DNA from: Kineococcus rhizosphaerae
Lineage (GTDB): Bacteria; Actinomycetota; Actinomycetes; Actinomycetales; Kineococcaceae
Length of the DNA: 64,000 nt
Direction: 5' to 3'
Assembly (NCBI RefSeq): GCF_003002055.1
Contig: NZ_PVZF01000012.1
Coordinates: 124,001-188,000 of the forward strand
The translations under genes and the position numbers were made by a program. Of the stretch, positions 1-10,300 are shown piece by piece (positions within the stretch are counted from its first letter, which is position 1; every line of letters starts with the position of its first letter). Below the pieces are notes generated by a model that had not been told where the DNA came from, made no database searches, and saw only the letters and a program-made list of their open reading frames with translations.

Positions 1-1509
1 GAGGTCCCCGCCCGCGGCCCACTCGGTGATCTGCTCCACGAGGGGTTTGCAGGACCCGCAGCCCTTGCCGGCCTTGGTCTTGCCCATGACCGCCGTGATC
101 GACGTGCAGCCGCCGGCGACCGCGTCGACGATCCTCCCCTTGGTGACGCCGTTGCAGTTGCAGACCTGGACGTCGTCGGACAGCTCGGCCACCGACGTCG
201 CCTCGTCGGGGGATCCGAGGTCGAACAGCAGGCTCGTGCGCTCTTCGGGCAGGGGCAGGCCCTGGTCGAACGCCTGGGTGAGGAACGCCGTCTTGCGGAC
301 GTCGCCCAGGAGCGTGGCCCCCACGAGGCGGCCCTCGCGGACCACGACGTTCAGGTACACGCCGCGGTGCGGTTCGGAGAACACCACGAACTCGTCGTCG
401 TCGCGCTCGGGGCCGGGCAGGCCCATGGCGACGACGTCCACGCCGGCGACCTTGAGCTTCGTGGACGTCCGGGTGCCGTGGTACTCCGCGTCCGGCCGGG
501 CGCCGGTGAGGTGGTCGGCCAGGACGCCCGCCTGGTCCCACAGCGGGGCGACGAGGCCGTAGGTCTGGCCGCGGTGCTGGACGCACTCGCCCACGGCGTA
601 CACGTCGGGGTGGCTGGTGCGCATCCGGTCGTCGACGACGACCCCGCGCTCGACCTCCAGCCCGGAGCGGACCGCCACGTCGACGTTCGGGCGGATCCCC
701 GCCGCGATGACCACGAAGTCCGCCTCCAGGACCGTGCCGTCGGGCAGTTCGACCCCCTCGACCCGGCCGGTGCCGCGCAGACCCCGGGTGCGGACGCCGG
801 TGTGGACGCGGATGCCCAGTTCCTCGATCTTCCGGCGCAGGACGCGCCCGGCCTCGGGTCCGAGCTGCTGGTTCATGAGGTGCGCGGGGGAGTGGACGAG
901 GTCTACCTGCAGACCGTGCGTGGCCAGGCCGTGCGCGGCCTCCAGGCCGAGCAGCCCGCCGCCGATGACGACCGCGCGGCGGTGGGTCTTCGCCGAGGTC
1001 AGCAGGGACCGGGCGTCGTCGAGCGTGCGGAACGTGAACACGCCGTCGAGGTCCAGCCCCTCCATCGTCGGGAAGAACGGCGTGGACCCGGTGGCCAGCA
1101 GCAGCGTGTCGTAGGGGGTCCGGCCGCCGTCGGCGTCGTGCACGACCTTGGCGAACCGGTCGATCCGGTCCACCCGGACCCCGGCGCGCAGGTCGATGGA
1201 GTTCTGCGCGTACCACGGCAGCGCGTTGAGGAAGATCGCCTCCTCGGTCTCCTCGCCGGACAGCACGTGGGACAGCATGATGCGGTTGTAGTTGCCGTAC
1301 GGCTCGTCCCCGAACACCGTGATGTCGAACTGCTCGGCACCGCCGCGGTCGAGGAGTTCCTCCACCGCGCGGATGCCGGCCATGCCGTTGCCGACGACCA
1401 CCAGGCGGCGGCGGTGGTGGTCGCGCTGGCGGGGGACCGGGCGTTCCCGGGTCCCCGTCCGCGTCTCGGTCCCCGTCTGCGTCTCGGCCCCCGTCTCGTC
1501 GATGCTCAC
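1..1509 (-). CDS. nirB: NAD(P)H nitrite reductase large subunit, partial
   Basis: Reduces nitrite to ammonium in the cytoplasm. About 500 residues are visible before the window edge cuts off the C-terminal siroheme part. An FAD-binding GNGMAG motif lies near residue 40 and an NAD-binding VVIGGGLLGLEAA near 166. A BFD-like [2Fe-2S] domain follows with CNCNGV and CGSC at the edge. The GTG at 1509 has GGAGGT six bases upstream, a better fit than the in-frame GTG at 1515. The gene starts two bases after the preceding small gene and so is probably co-transcribed with it and narK. The N-terminus carries an odd ET/GT-rich repeat before the first beta strand. The family call is secure; the gene is cut only by the window. 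Confidence 0.93.
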   Translation of the reverse strand, partial: MSIDETGAETQTGTETRTGTRERPVPRQRDHHRRRLVVVGNGMAGIRAVEELLDRGGAEQFDITVFGDEPYGNYNRIMLSHVLSGEETEEAIFLNALPWYAQNSIDLRAGVRVDRIDRFAKVVHDADGGRTPYDTLLLATGSTPFFPTMEGLDLDGVFTFRTLDDARSLLTSAKTHRRAVVIGGGLLGLEAAHGLATHGLQVDLVHSPAHLMNQQLGPEAGRVLRRKIEELGIRVHTGVRTRGLRGTGRVEGVELPDGTVLEADFVVIAAGIRPNVDVAVRSGLEVERGVVVDDRMRTSHPDVYAVGECVQHRGQTYGLVAPLWDQAGVLADHLTGARPDAEYHGTRTSTKLKVAGVDVVAMGLPGPERDDDEFVVFSEPHRGVYLNVVVREGRLVGATLLGDVRKTAFLTQAFDQGLPLPEERTSLLFDLGSPDEATSVAELSDDVQVCNCNGVTKGRIVDAVAGGCTSITAVMGKTKAGKGCGSCKPLVEQITEWAAGGDL

Positions 1510-1511
1510 CG

Positions 1512-1859
1512 TCACACCTCCACGAGGCCGAGGTCGACGACGACGCAGCCGGTCAGGCCCTCGGGGGCCATGACCTGCAGCTCCAGCGTCGAGGGTGCCT
1601 CGACGTCCTCGACGATGCTCAGCGGGACGTGCACGGCGTCCCTGGCGCCGATCGGGAACAGCCGCACCGCGACCCCGTCGCGCAGCAGCGCCACGACCAC
1701 CAGTTCCCCGGTGGGGTTGCCGCCGCGGAAGTAGACCGGTTGCGCGCGGTACCCGTCCGGGACCCGGAAACCGGTCAGGCCCTCGAGGGGGACGCCCTTC
1801 TCCAGGCCGGCGCCGGTGAACGGGTACGTGCCCTGCAGGAAGCGGGGGGTCGAGCTCAC
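1512..1859 (-). CDS. small conserved-looking protein between narK and nirB, function unknown
   Basis: A 115-residue soluble protein with no signal peptide, membrane segment or cysteine pair. It lies between narK and nirB where a NirD small subunit might be expected, but I do not see a recognisable NirD (Rieske-fold) pattern. It begins SSTPRFLQGTYPFTG and is rich in beta-strand-type segments. The GTG start follows GAGGAGACC, and this SD sequence overlaps the narK stop codon, so translation is probably coupled. A role in nitrite reduction or in its assembly is inferred from position alone. It could be a strongly diverged NirD. Confidence 0.75.
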   Translation of the reverse strand: MSSTPRFLQGTYPFTGAGLEKGVPLEGLTGFRVPDGYRAQPVYFRGGNPTGELVVVALLRDGVAVRLFPIGARDAVHVPLSIVEDVEAPSTLELQVMAPEGLTGCVVVDLGLVEV

Positions 1860-1869
1860 GGTGGTCTCC

Positions 1870-3249
1870 TCAGATCCGGGCGCCGGCGAAGCGCTGGGCG
1901 CGGCCGACCTTGTAGACGGCGAACGTCACGACCGCGCAGACGGCGTAGAAGGCGATGAAGCCGACGAGGGCGGGCTGCAGGGAGCCGGTGTCCTTGATCG
2001 ACGCGGCGAACACGCGGGGGACGATGAACCCCCCGTAGGCGCCGATGCCCGCGGCGATCCCGATGCAGGCCGCGGCCTTGCGCTTGGCCAGCACGAGGTC
2101 CTCCGGCGCGGTGGCCGGGTCGATGCCGGCCCGGAAGATGGCCGGGATCATCCGGTACACCGCGCCGTTGCCGACGCCGCTGGCGACGAACAGGACGAGG
2201 AAGCTGGCGAAGAACCCGGCGAACGTCCCGGCGCTCAGCGAGGCGATGGCGCCGAGCGCACCGAGGGCCATGACGCCGTAGGCGGCGATGCTCATGGTCG
2301 CCCCCGAGGTCCGGTCGGCCAGCTTGCCGCCCGTGGGGCGCGCCATCGACCCGACGAGCGCACCGAGGAAGGCCAGGGTGAGCGGGACCTGCGGCAGGCC
2401 GAGGAAACCCCACGTGAAGGAGACCTGCGGGAACTCCTGCTTGATGAGCGTCGGGAACACCCCTGCGTAGCCGATGAAGGAACCGAACGTCCCGATGTAG
2501 AGGAACGAGACGATCCACGTGTGCTTGTTCCGCACGGCCGCCGCGTACCCGGCGAGGTCGGCCCGGGCGGTGGACAGGTTGTCCATGTACCGCCACGCGA
2601 GCACCGCCGCGAGCACCGCCAGCGGGATCACGACGAGACCCGCGCGGTCCAGGGCCAGACCGCCGCCAACGACCACGACGATCGGGATGACGAGCTGCAC
2701 CACCGCGACACCGAGGTTGCCGCCGGCCGCGTTCAGGCCCAGGGCCGCGCCCTTCTCCCGCTCGGGGTAGAAGAAGGAGATGTTCGCCATGCTGCTGGCG
2801 AAGTTCCCGCCCCCGACGCCGGCGGTCGCCGCGACGAGCACCATGAGCCAGAACGGGGTGCCGGGGTCCTGCACCACGACCGCCAGCCCGACGCACGGCA
2901 CGATCAGCAGCAGGGCCGAGACGATCGTCCAGTTGCGCCCCCCGAACTTCGGGACCGCGAAGGTGTACGGGAACCGCAGGGTGGCCCCGACGAGGTTCGG
3001 CACGGCGATGAGCCAGAACATCTGGTCCGCCGTGAGCGCGAACCCGGCGCTGTTCAACGACGGCGTCACGATGGTCCACAGCTGCCAGACGGAGAAGCCC
3101 AGGAACTCGGCGAAGATCGACAACCAGAGGTTGCGCTGGGCGGTGCGGCGGCCGGTGGCCTCCCACCGGGCGACGTCCTCGGGGTCGTGGTCGTCGACCC
3201 AGCGGCCGGACCGGGGGGCCGGGACGGTGGTGCGGGTGTCGAGGGTCAT
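1870..3249 (-). CDS. narK: nitrate/nitrite transporter, MFS family NarK
   Basis: A 459-residue membrane protein of the major facilitator superfamily with about twelve hydrophobic segments. The glycine-rich nitrate signature GGGNFASSMANISFFYP lies around residue 150, a hallmark of the nitrate/nitrite porter family. It should bring nitrate into the cell for the divergent nitrate reductase and may also handle nitrite. The ATG at 3249 (MTLDTRTT) is preferred; an open frame continues upstream but is arginine-rich and not protein-like. The next gene follows closely, giving a narK-orf-nirB operon. Confidence 0.92.
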   Translation of the reverse strand: MTLDTRTTVPAPRSGRWVDDHDPEDVARWEATGRRTAQRNLWLSIFAEFLGFSVWQLWTIVTPSLNSAGFALTADQMFWLIAVPNLVGATLRFPYTFAVPKFGGRNWTIVSALLLIVPCVGLAVVVQDPGTPFWLMVLVAATAGVGGGNFASSMANISFFYPEREKGAALGLNAAGGNLGVAVVQLVIPIVVVVGGGLALDRAGLVVIPLAVLAAVLAWRYMDNLSTARADLAGYAAAVRNKHTWIVSFLYIGTFGSFIGYAGVFPTLIKQEFPQVSFTWGFLGLPQVPLTLAFLGALVGSMARPTGGKLADRTSGATMSIAAYGVMALGALGAIASLSAGTFAGFFASFLVLFVASGVGNGAVYRMIPAIFRAGIDPATAPEDLVLAKRKAAACIGIAAGIGAYGGFIVPRVFAASIKDTGSLQPALVGFIAFYAVCAVVTFAVYKVGRAQRFAGARI

Positions 3250-3293
3250 GGGGTGACCGTAGGAACGGCGGGTTACGGCTGGTCGTTCGTGCC

Positions 3294-3309
3294 GTTGCGG
3301 CGGCGTCAC
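3294..3309 (-). promoter_or_regulatory. candidate GlnR-type box in the narK/nasA divergent region
   Basis: Read on the minus strand the site is GTGAC-N6-GCAAC, close to the actinobacterial GlnR pattern gTnAC-N6-GaAAC. It lies between the divergent nitrate transporter and nitrate reductase genes, which are GlnR targets in Streptomyces and Mycobacterium. Only one good repeat is visible, so this is a suggestion only. Confidence 0.3.
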
Positions 3310-3409
3310 GTTGTCCTCACGGTGCGCCCGGGGGGCTGTGAGGAGAGCGCACCACGGCCGCAACACGAGGGAAACGGCCGCGCAACGACGCCCGCGTTCA
3401 CTGCGGGGC

Positions 3410-6400
3410 ATGACCACGTCCGTGCGCAGCGCCTGCTCCTACTGCGGGGTCGGGTGCGGGGTGGTGCTCGACGTCGCGACCGACCCCGGGACCGGACGCC
3501 GGTCGATCGTGAAGGTCACCGGGGACCGTGAGCACCCCGCCAACCGGGGCAGGTTATGCACCAAGGGTGCCACCAGCGCCGCTCTCGCGACCGCCCCGGG
3601 CCGGCTGACGACGGCGCAGGTCCGCGACGGGCGGGAGCTGCGGGCCGTCCCGCTCGACGAGGCGGTGCAGCGGGTCGCCGACCGGTTCCGGGACACCGTC
3701 GCCGAGCACGGGCCGGACTCCGTCGCGGTCTACGTCTCCGGGCAGATGTCCATCGAGGCTCAGTACCTGGCCAACAAGCTCACCAAGGGCTTCTGGCGGA
3801 CCAACCAGATCGAGTCGAACTCCCGGTTGTGCATGGCCAGCGCCGGCACCGGCTACAAGCAGTCCCTGGGGGCCGACGGGCCGCCGGGCTCCTACGACGA
3901 CTTCGACCACGCCGACGTGTTCCTCGTCGTCGGCTCCAACACGGCCGACTGCCACCCGATCCTCTTCCTGCGGATGATGGACCGGGTCCGGGCGGCCGGG
4001 GCGAAGCTGATCGTCGTCGACCCCCGGCGCACCGCGACCGCCGAGGCCGCCGACCTGCACCTGCCCGTGCGCCCGGGCACCGACCTCGCCCTGCTCAACG
4101 GTCTGCTGCACCTGCTCGTCGAGCTCGGCGCGGTGGACGAGGGGTTCGTCGCCGCGCACACCACCGGGTGGGAGGCGATGGCCGGCGTGGTCGCCGACCA
4201 CCCCCCGGCCCGGGTCGCCGAGCTCACCGGGATCCCCGAGGCCGACCTGCGGAGTGCCGCGGAGCTGATCGCCGGCACGCGGAACTGGATGAGCTGCTGG
4301 ACGATGGGGCTCAACCAGAGCGTGCACGGCACCTGGAACACGAACGCCCTCGTCAACCTCCACCTCGCCACGGGCGCCATCGGCCGGCCCGGCAGCGGGC
4401 CGTTCTCCCTGACCGGGCAGCCCAACGCCATGGGCGGGCGGGAGATGGGCTACATGGGACCGGGCCTGCCCGGGCAGCGCTCGGTCCTCGTCGAGGCCGA
4501 CCGCGACTTCACCGAGAGCGTGTGGGGCCTGGAACCCGGGACGTTGCGCACCGACGTCGGCACCGGGACGATCGACCTGTTCCGCCGGATGGCGGACGGG
4601 CAGGTCAAGGCCTGCTGGATCATCTGCACGAACCCCGTCGCCTCCGTGGCGAACCGCGCCACCGTGGTGGAGGCGTTGCAGCGCTGCGACTTCGTCGTCG
4701 TCCAGGACGTGTTCGAGAAGAACGAGACCACGCCGTACGCCGACGTCCTGCTGCCCGCGACGCTGTGGGCGGAGTCCGACCAGGTCGCGGTGAACTCCGA
4801 GCGGACCATGACGCTGCTGCCGCAGGCCGTCGACCCCGTCGGCGACGCGAGGCCGGACTGGGAGCTCATCGCCGGGGTGGCCCGCGCCGCGGGGTTCGGC
4901 GAGCAGTTCCGCTACGCCGACGCCGCCGAGGTGTTCGAGGAGATCCGCCGCTTCTCCAACCCGGGCACCGGGTACGACCTGCGCGGGGTCGACCACGAGC
5001 GGCTGCGCGAGGGGCCCGTCCAGTGGCCCGCCGCCCCGGGGGGACCGGCCAGGAACCCCGTGCGGTACCTCACCGACGACGGGTCGCTGCGGTTCCCCAC
5101 GCCCAGCGGCAGGGCGGTGTTCTGGCCGCGGCCCTTCGTGCCGGCGGCCGAGCTGCCCGACGACGAGCACCCCTTCGTGCTGAACACCGGCCGCGTGCAG
5201 CACCAGTGGCACACGCTCACCAAGACGGGGAAGGTCGCCCAGCTCAACAAGCTCAACCCCGGTCCGTTCGTCGAGGTGCACCCCGACGACGCGGCCCGGC
5301 TCGGGCTCGCCGAGGGCGACCGGGTCGAGGTGCGGTCCCGCCGGGGCAGGGTGGTGCTGCCGGCGGTGGTGACCGACCGGGTGCTGCCCGGCTGCTGCTT
5401 CGCCCCCTTCCACTGGAACGACACCCACGGCGAACTCCTCGCGGTGAACGCCGTGACCAACGACGCCGTCGACCCCGACAGCTTCCAGCCCGAGTTCAAG
5501 GTGTGCGCCGTGCAGCTGACCCGCGTCCCGTCGGAGGTGACCCGGCCGGGCCCCCCGGTGTTCGACGAGCGGCAGACGCGCTACCTCGACGGGTTCCTGC
5601 ACGCGCTGGGGCAGTCCCCGGCGTCCGTCCCGGTGCTGCCGGCCTCGGCCCCGTTCACCGAGGCCGACCGGGCGTGGGTCGACGGGTTCCTCGCCGGGAC
5701 GTTCGCGTCGAGCGCCCCCACTCCCGCCCCGACGGCCGGGGCGGCACCGGGGGAGGTGCCCGACGTGCTCGTGCTGTACGCCTCGCAGACGGGGTCGGCC
5801 GAGGAGCACGCCCGCTCGGCGGCGGAGGTGCTGGCCGGTGCGGGGGTGCGGGTCGGGGTCCGCGGGATGGACGAGACGACCCCGGCGCAACTGGCCCCCA
5901 CGACGCTGCTGGTCTCCAGCACCTTCGGCGACGGGGGACCACCCGACAACGGTGAGTCGTTCTGGGACAGCCTGTCCGCGCCCGACGCGCCCCGCCTGGA
6001 GGGCAACCGGTTCGCCGTCCTCGCCCTCGGGGACTCCACCTACGCCGACTTCTGCGGGCACGGCCGCCGCCTCGACGAGCGGTTCGCCGAGCTCGGCGCC
6101 CGCCGCCTGCTGGACCGGGTCGACTGCGAACCCGGCGAGGACGAGCGCGCGCAGGAGTGGAGCGCCCGGGTCGCGGCCCTGCTCGGGTCGCCGGACGCGG
6201 CCCCCCCGCTCTCCGAGGTCCCCGTGAGCCCCGTCATCCCGGCCCAGCGGTCGGTGCGGGCGACCCGCACGGACCCCTGCTCCTCCCGCCTCGTGCGCAA
6301 CGTGCGGCTCAACGCGACGGGCTCGTCCAAGGAGGTCCGCCAGATCGGGTTCGCCCGGGTCGCGGGACTGGAGCACCAGGCCGGCGACTCCCTGGGGGTG

Positions 6401-7285
6401 TGGCCCGTCAACGACCCGGCCGTGGTGCAGGAGGTGGCCCGGCGCACGGGCCTGGACGTCGAGGAGCTGCGCGACCTCGACGTCACCCGCCCCTCGGCGG
6501 ACCTCCTGCGGTTCGTCGGCCGCCACTCCCGGCAGGAGGGCCTGGACGCCGACCGGTGCCGGGGCCTGCAGACCGCCGACGTCCTGCGGCAGTTCCCCGT
6601 CCGGGCCGAGCCGGCCGAGTGGCGCACCCTGTTCAAGCCCCTGCGACCGCGCCAGTACTCCATCTCCTCGGCGCCCGAGGCGCACCCCGACGAGGTCCAG
6701 CTCACCGTCTCCACGGTGCGCTTCGGCGACCCGGTGCGCGGCGGGGTCTGCTCGACGTTCCTCGCCGACCGCGCCGAGGGGCGGGACGTGCGCGTCTTCG
6801 TCCAGCCCTCGCCGGCGTTCCGCCCCCCGGCCGAGGCGTCGGTGCCGATGGTGATGATCGGGCCCGGCACCGGGATCGCGCCGTTCCGCGCGTTCCTGCA
6901 GCACCGGCGGGCGCACGGCGCCACAGGACGGAACTGGCTGTTCTTCGGCGAGCGGAACTCGGCGACCGACTGGTACTACCGCGAGGAGTTCGAGGCCTGG
7001 CGCGAGGACGGGTTCCTCACCCGCCTCTCCCTGGCCTTCTCCCGGGACCAGCCCGAGAAGGTGTACGTCCAGGACCGGGTGCGCCGGCACGGGGAGGAGC
7101 TGTGGCGCTGGATCGCCGACGGTGCCCACGTCTACGTCTGCGGCGACGCCGCCCGCATGGCCAAGGACGTCGACGCGGCCCTGCGCGACGTGGTCGCCCG
7201 GCACGGCGGGATGGACGCCGACGACGCGGCCGCGTTCGTGCAGGAGATGGCCAGGGGCAAGCGGTACGTCCGCGACGTCTACTGA
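3410..7285 (+). CDS. nasA: assimilatory nitrate reductase fused to CysJ-like flavoprotein
   Basis: A 1291-residue fusion. The N-terminal part (about 1-720) is a molybdopterin-guanine-dinucleotide oxidoreductase with the [4Fe-4S] ligand pattern CSYCGVGC at residues 9-16 and a fourth cysteine in GRLCTKG near residue 50. A flavodoxin domain begins near 785 with [13 protein letters not shown]. An FAD/NADPH reductase module follows, with [10 protein letters not shown] near 1080, [12 protein letters not shown] near 1150 and [14 protein letters not shown] near 1240, ending in the typical RYVRDVY. Electrons would pass from NADPH through FAD and FMN to the Mo centre, reducing nitrate to nitrite for NirB. 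The ATG at 3410 precedes [12 protein letters not shown]. Similar fusions are annotated in other actinobacteria as nitrate reductase/sulfite reductase flavoprotein. The stop region is tandemly duplicated. Confidence 0.93.
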   Translation: MTTSVRSACSYCGVGCGVVLDVATDPGTGRRSIVKVTGDREHPANRGRLCTKGATSAALATAPGRLTTAQVRDGRELRAVPLDEAVQRVADRFRDTVAEHGPDSVAVYVSGQMSIEAQYLANKLTKGFWRTNQIESNSRLCMASAGTGYKQSLGADGPPGSYDDFDHADVFLVVGSNTADCHPILFLRMMDRVRAAGAKLIVVDPRRTATAEAADLHLPVRPGTDLALLNGLLHLLVELGAVDEGFVAAHTTGWEAMAGVVADHPPARVAELTGIPEADLRSAAELIAGTRNWMSCWTMGLNQSVHGTWNTNALVNLHLATGAIGRPGSGPFSLTGQPNAMGGREMGYMGPGLPGQRSVLVEADRDFTESVWGLEPGTLRTDVGTGTIDLFRRMADGQVKACWIICTNPVASVANRATVVEALQRCDFVVVQDVFEKNETTPYADVLLPATLWAESDQVAVNSERTMTLLPQAVDPVGDARPDWELIAGVARAAGFGEQFRYADAAEVFEEIRRFSNPGTGYDLRGVDHERLREGPVQWPAAPGGPARNPVRYLTDDGSLRFPTPSGRAVFWPRPFVPAAELPDDEHPFVLNTGRVQHQWHTLTKTGKVAQLNKLNPGPFVEVHPDDAARLGLAEGDRVEVRSRRGRVVLPAVVTDRVLPGCCFAPFHWNDTHGELLAVNAVTNDAVDPDSFQPEFKVCAVQLTRVPSEVTRPGPPVFDERQTRYLDGFLHALGQSPASVPVLPASAPFTEADRAWVDGFLAGTFASSAPTPAPTAGAAPGEVPDVLVLYASQTGSAEEHARSAAEVLAGAGVRVGVRGMDETTPAQLAPTTLLVSSTFGDGGPPDNGESFWDSLSAPDAPRLEGNRFAVLALGDSTYADFCGHGRRLDERFAELGARRLLDRVDCEPGEDERAQEWSARVAALLGSPDAAPPLSEVPVSPVIPAQRSVRATRTDPCSSRLVRNVRLNATGSSKEVRQIGFARVAGLEHQAGDSLGVWPVNDPAVVQEVARRTGLDVEELRDLDVTRPSADLLRFVGRHSRQEGLDADRCRGLQTADVLRQFPVRAEPAEWRTLFKPLRPRQYSISSAPEAHPDEVQLTVSTVRFGDPVRGGVCSTFLADRAEGRDVRVFVQPSPAFRPPAEASVPMVMIGPGTGIAPFRAFLQHRRAHGATGRNWLFFGERNSATDWYYREEFEAWREDGFLTRLSLAFSRDQPEKVYVQDRVRRHGEELWRWIADGAHVYVCGDAARMAKDVDAALRDVVARHGGMDADDAAAFVQEMARGKRYVRDVY

Positions 7286-7321
7286 GACGTCTACTGAGAC
7301 GTCAGCTGAGACGTCTGCTGA
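7274..7321 (+). repeat. four tandem 12-bp units, each ending in an in-frame TGA
   Basis: Four consecutive 12-mers begin at 7274, 7286, 7298 and 7310. The first two are GACGTCTACTGA; the third and fourth are GACGTCAGCTGA and GACGTCTGCTGA. The unit is the last four codons of the nitrate reductase gene including its stop. All copies stay in the same frame, giving four in-frame stops in a row. It looks like local slippage duplication. Confidence 0.95.
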
Positions 7322-7351
7322 CCGGCGCGGGCGGGGTGCGAAGCTGGGCCC

Positions 7352-10300
7352 GTGCAGATCGAGCTCCTCGGCCCGCTGCGGGTCCTGGCGGACGACGGGA
7401 CCGAGGTCGCGGTGCCCGGGACGCGGCTGCGCCGCCTGCTGGCCGAGCTCGCGCTGCGCGCCGGGCACCCCGTCTCGACGGGGCTGCTCGAGGACCTGCT
7501 GTGGACCGAGGAGGCGCCGAGCGGACCCGGTGCGCTGCAGTCCCTCGTGTCCCGGCTGCGCCGGACGCTGGGGGACGGGGCGACCGTCGCGGCCGGCCCG
7601 GCCGGGTACGCGCTGCGCGGGGTCGACGTCGACGTCCCGCAGGTGGAGGCGGGGTTCGCGCGCGGGCGGGCGCTGCTGCGCGAGGGGCGGTCCGCGCAGG
7701 CCGAGCAGACCCTGACGGCCGCGCTCGGCCGCTGGCGCGGTCCGCTGGCCGAGATCGCCGGCACCCCGGACGCCGTGCGCCTGGAGGAGGCCCGCCTGGA
7801 GGCCCTCGCCGACCGGGCCCGGGCGCGGTTGTCCCTGGGCGAGCTCGACGGGCTGGCCGCCGAGCTCGACGAGCTCGCCCGGGCCCACCCGCTGCGCGAG
7901 GGGTTCGCCGAGCTGCGGGTCCGCGTCCTGACCGCCGCGGGGCGGGCGGGGGAGGCGCTGGCCGCCTACGAGCACACCCGGAAGGTCCTGGCCGACGAGC
8001 TCGGGGCCGACCCGTCCGCGCCGCTGCGCGCGGCCCACCTGGAGGCGCTGGCGGGCGGACCCGGTCCCGGCTCCGGGCGCGCCGGCGTCGCGCCGGCGGC
8101 GCTGACCTCGTTCGTGGGGCGCGACGGCGACGTCGCCCGCGTCCGGGAACTGCTGCGCTCGGCCCGGTGCGTGACCCTCGTCGGGCCCGGGGGCGCCGGC
8201 AAGACCCGGTTGTCCACCGAGGTCGCCGCGCTGCTCGGGGGCGTCGTCAACGTCGTCCCGCTCGCCCCGGTCGCCGAGGGCGCCGACGTCCTGGGGGCGC
8301 TCGCCGCCGTCGTCGGGGCCCGGGACACCGGCCGCGAGAAGCGCCCGCTGCGCGCCGACCTCGACCAGCGCTCGCGCGTGCTGTCGGCCCTCGGCGGCCC
8401 GCCGACCCTGCTCGTCCTCGACAACTGCGAACACGTCGTCGACGCCGTCGCGCACCTGGCCGAGGACCTGCTGCACGCCTGCCCGGGCCTGACGGTGCTC
8501 GCCACCTCCCGCGAGGGCCTGGGGATCGAGGGCGAGGTCCTGCACCCGCTGGGCCCCTTGCGCGGCGAGGCGGCCGTGGAGCTGTTCGCCGACCGGGCCC
8601 GCGCGGTGTCGCCGGGGTTCAGCGCCGAGGGAGCGCAGCGCGACGTCGTCGAGCGGATCGTCGCCCGGCTCGACGGCCTGCCGCTGGCCCTGGAGCTGGC
8701 CGCGGCGCGGTTGCGCACGATGAGCCCGGACGACCTGCTGGAGCGGCTGTCCGACCGGTTCCGCGTCCTGACGGGGGGCCGGCGGACGGCGGTGGCCCGC
8801 CACCGCACGCTGCGCGCCGTCGTCGACTGGAGCTGGGACCTGCTCGAACCCGACGAGCGCACGCTGCTGCAGCGGCTGTCGGTCTTCCACGCCCCCGTCC
8901 AGGTCGAGGCCGCGGCGGCGCTCGCCCCCGACCTGGGGGACGAGGTCACCGTGGCCGACCTCCTGGGGTCCCTGGTCGAGAAGTCGCTGGTGCAGCTGCG
9001 TCCGGGGACCCCGGCCCGGTACGGGGTGCTGGAGACGATCAGGGAGTACGGCGCCGAACGGCTCGCCGCCTCCGGCGAGCTGGAGAAGGCCCTGGAGGCG
9101 CGCAGCGACTGGGCGCTGGGGGTCGTCGAGCGCGCCTCGGCCGGTCTGCGCGGGTCCGCGCAGGCGTCCTGGTCGCAGCGGCTGGACGCCGAGTCCGAGG
9201 ACCTGCTGGCCGCCCTGCGGCACCTGGTCGCCTCCGCGCGGCCCGCGGACGCGCTGCGGCTGGCGATCCCCGTGGCGACGTGGTGGACGGCGCTGGGCCG
9301 GCACGCCCCGGCGCAGGAGTGGCTCGCGACGGCCCGCTCGGGCGGTCCCTCGGGCGGACCGGCGGACCTGGTGGCCGAGGGGATCGAGCTCGTGAACTCG
9401 GTCATGGACGGCCGGGCCCAGTGGGAGGCGACGCGCGGGCGCATGGAGGAACTGCGTGCGGGCCTGCTGGCGGTGCCGGCGGCCGAGCGCAACGCCATGA
9501 CGGTGCTGCTGTCCATGTTCCTCGAACGCCTCACCGACGAGGCCAGGGGGGACGTGGTCCACCTGGCCGACGACCCGCAGGTCCAGCGGTTCCTGGCCGT
9601 CGCCCCGCACGACCCGTGGATCGACGCCCTCGTGCACCTCATGTGCGCGGCGGGGGCCGAGAACCTGGGCGACGCCGAGGGCATGGCCCGGTACGCCGCC
9701 CTGGCCGCGGAGGGGTTCGGCGCCCTGGGGGAGAGCTGGGGGCGGGCCGGGGCCCTGCGGTTCCGGGCGCAGCACCTGCTCTACACCGGGGACCTGGACG
9801 GGGCGGAACGGACCTACCGGCTCGCGGCGGACCTGGTGTCGGCCTTCGGCAACGTCGACGACGAGGTCCAGCTGCGGATGCGCCTGGTCGACGTCCTGCA
9901 GCGCCGCGGGCTGCTGGAGGAGGCGACCGCCGAGCTGGACCGGATGGGGGTCGTGGCGGGGACCACCTCGGCGACCACCCGCACCTGGCTCGTCCTGACG
10001 CAGGTGGGGTTGCTGCGCGCCACCGGGCGGCTCGACGAGGCGCACGCCGTCGTGCGCGAGCAGTTGGCCGACCTCTCCCGGCGCCCCACGAGCGCGATCT
10101 GGGGGCACGAGCGCGCGGGGTTGCTGACGGCCTGGGCACACGTCCAGCTCGCCACCGGGCGGCTGGAGGAGGCCGCGGCGACGGTGCGGGAATCGGTGGA
10201 GTTCGCTCTGGGGACCTTCGACATGCCCATCGTCTCCCTCGCCGCGGTGGCGGCGGCGCGCTGGTCGCTGCTGGCGGGTGAACCGGCCCGGTCCGCCCGC

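Noticed and set aside
26-1958. Plus-strand open frames opposite nirB and the small gene
   Set aside because: They are shadows of the minus-strand coding frame, as shown by the FAD, NAD and Fe-S motifs on the minus strand.
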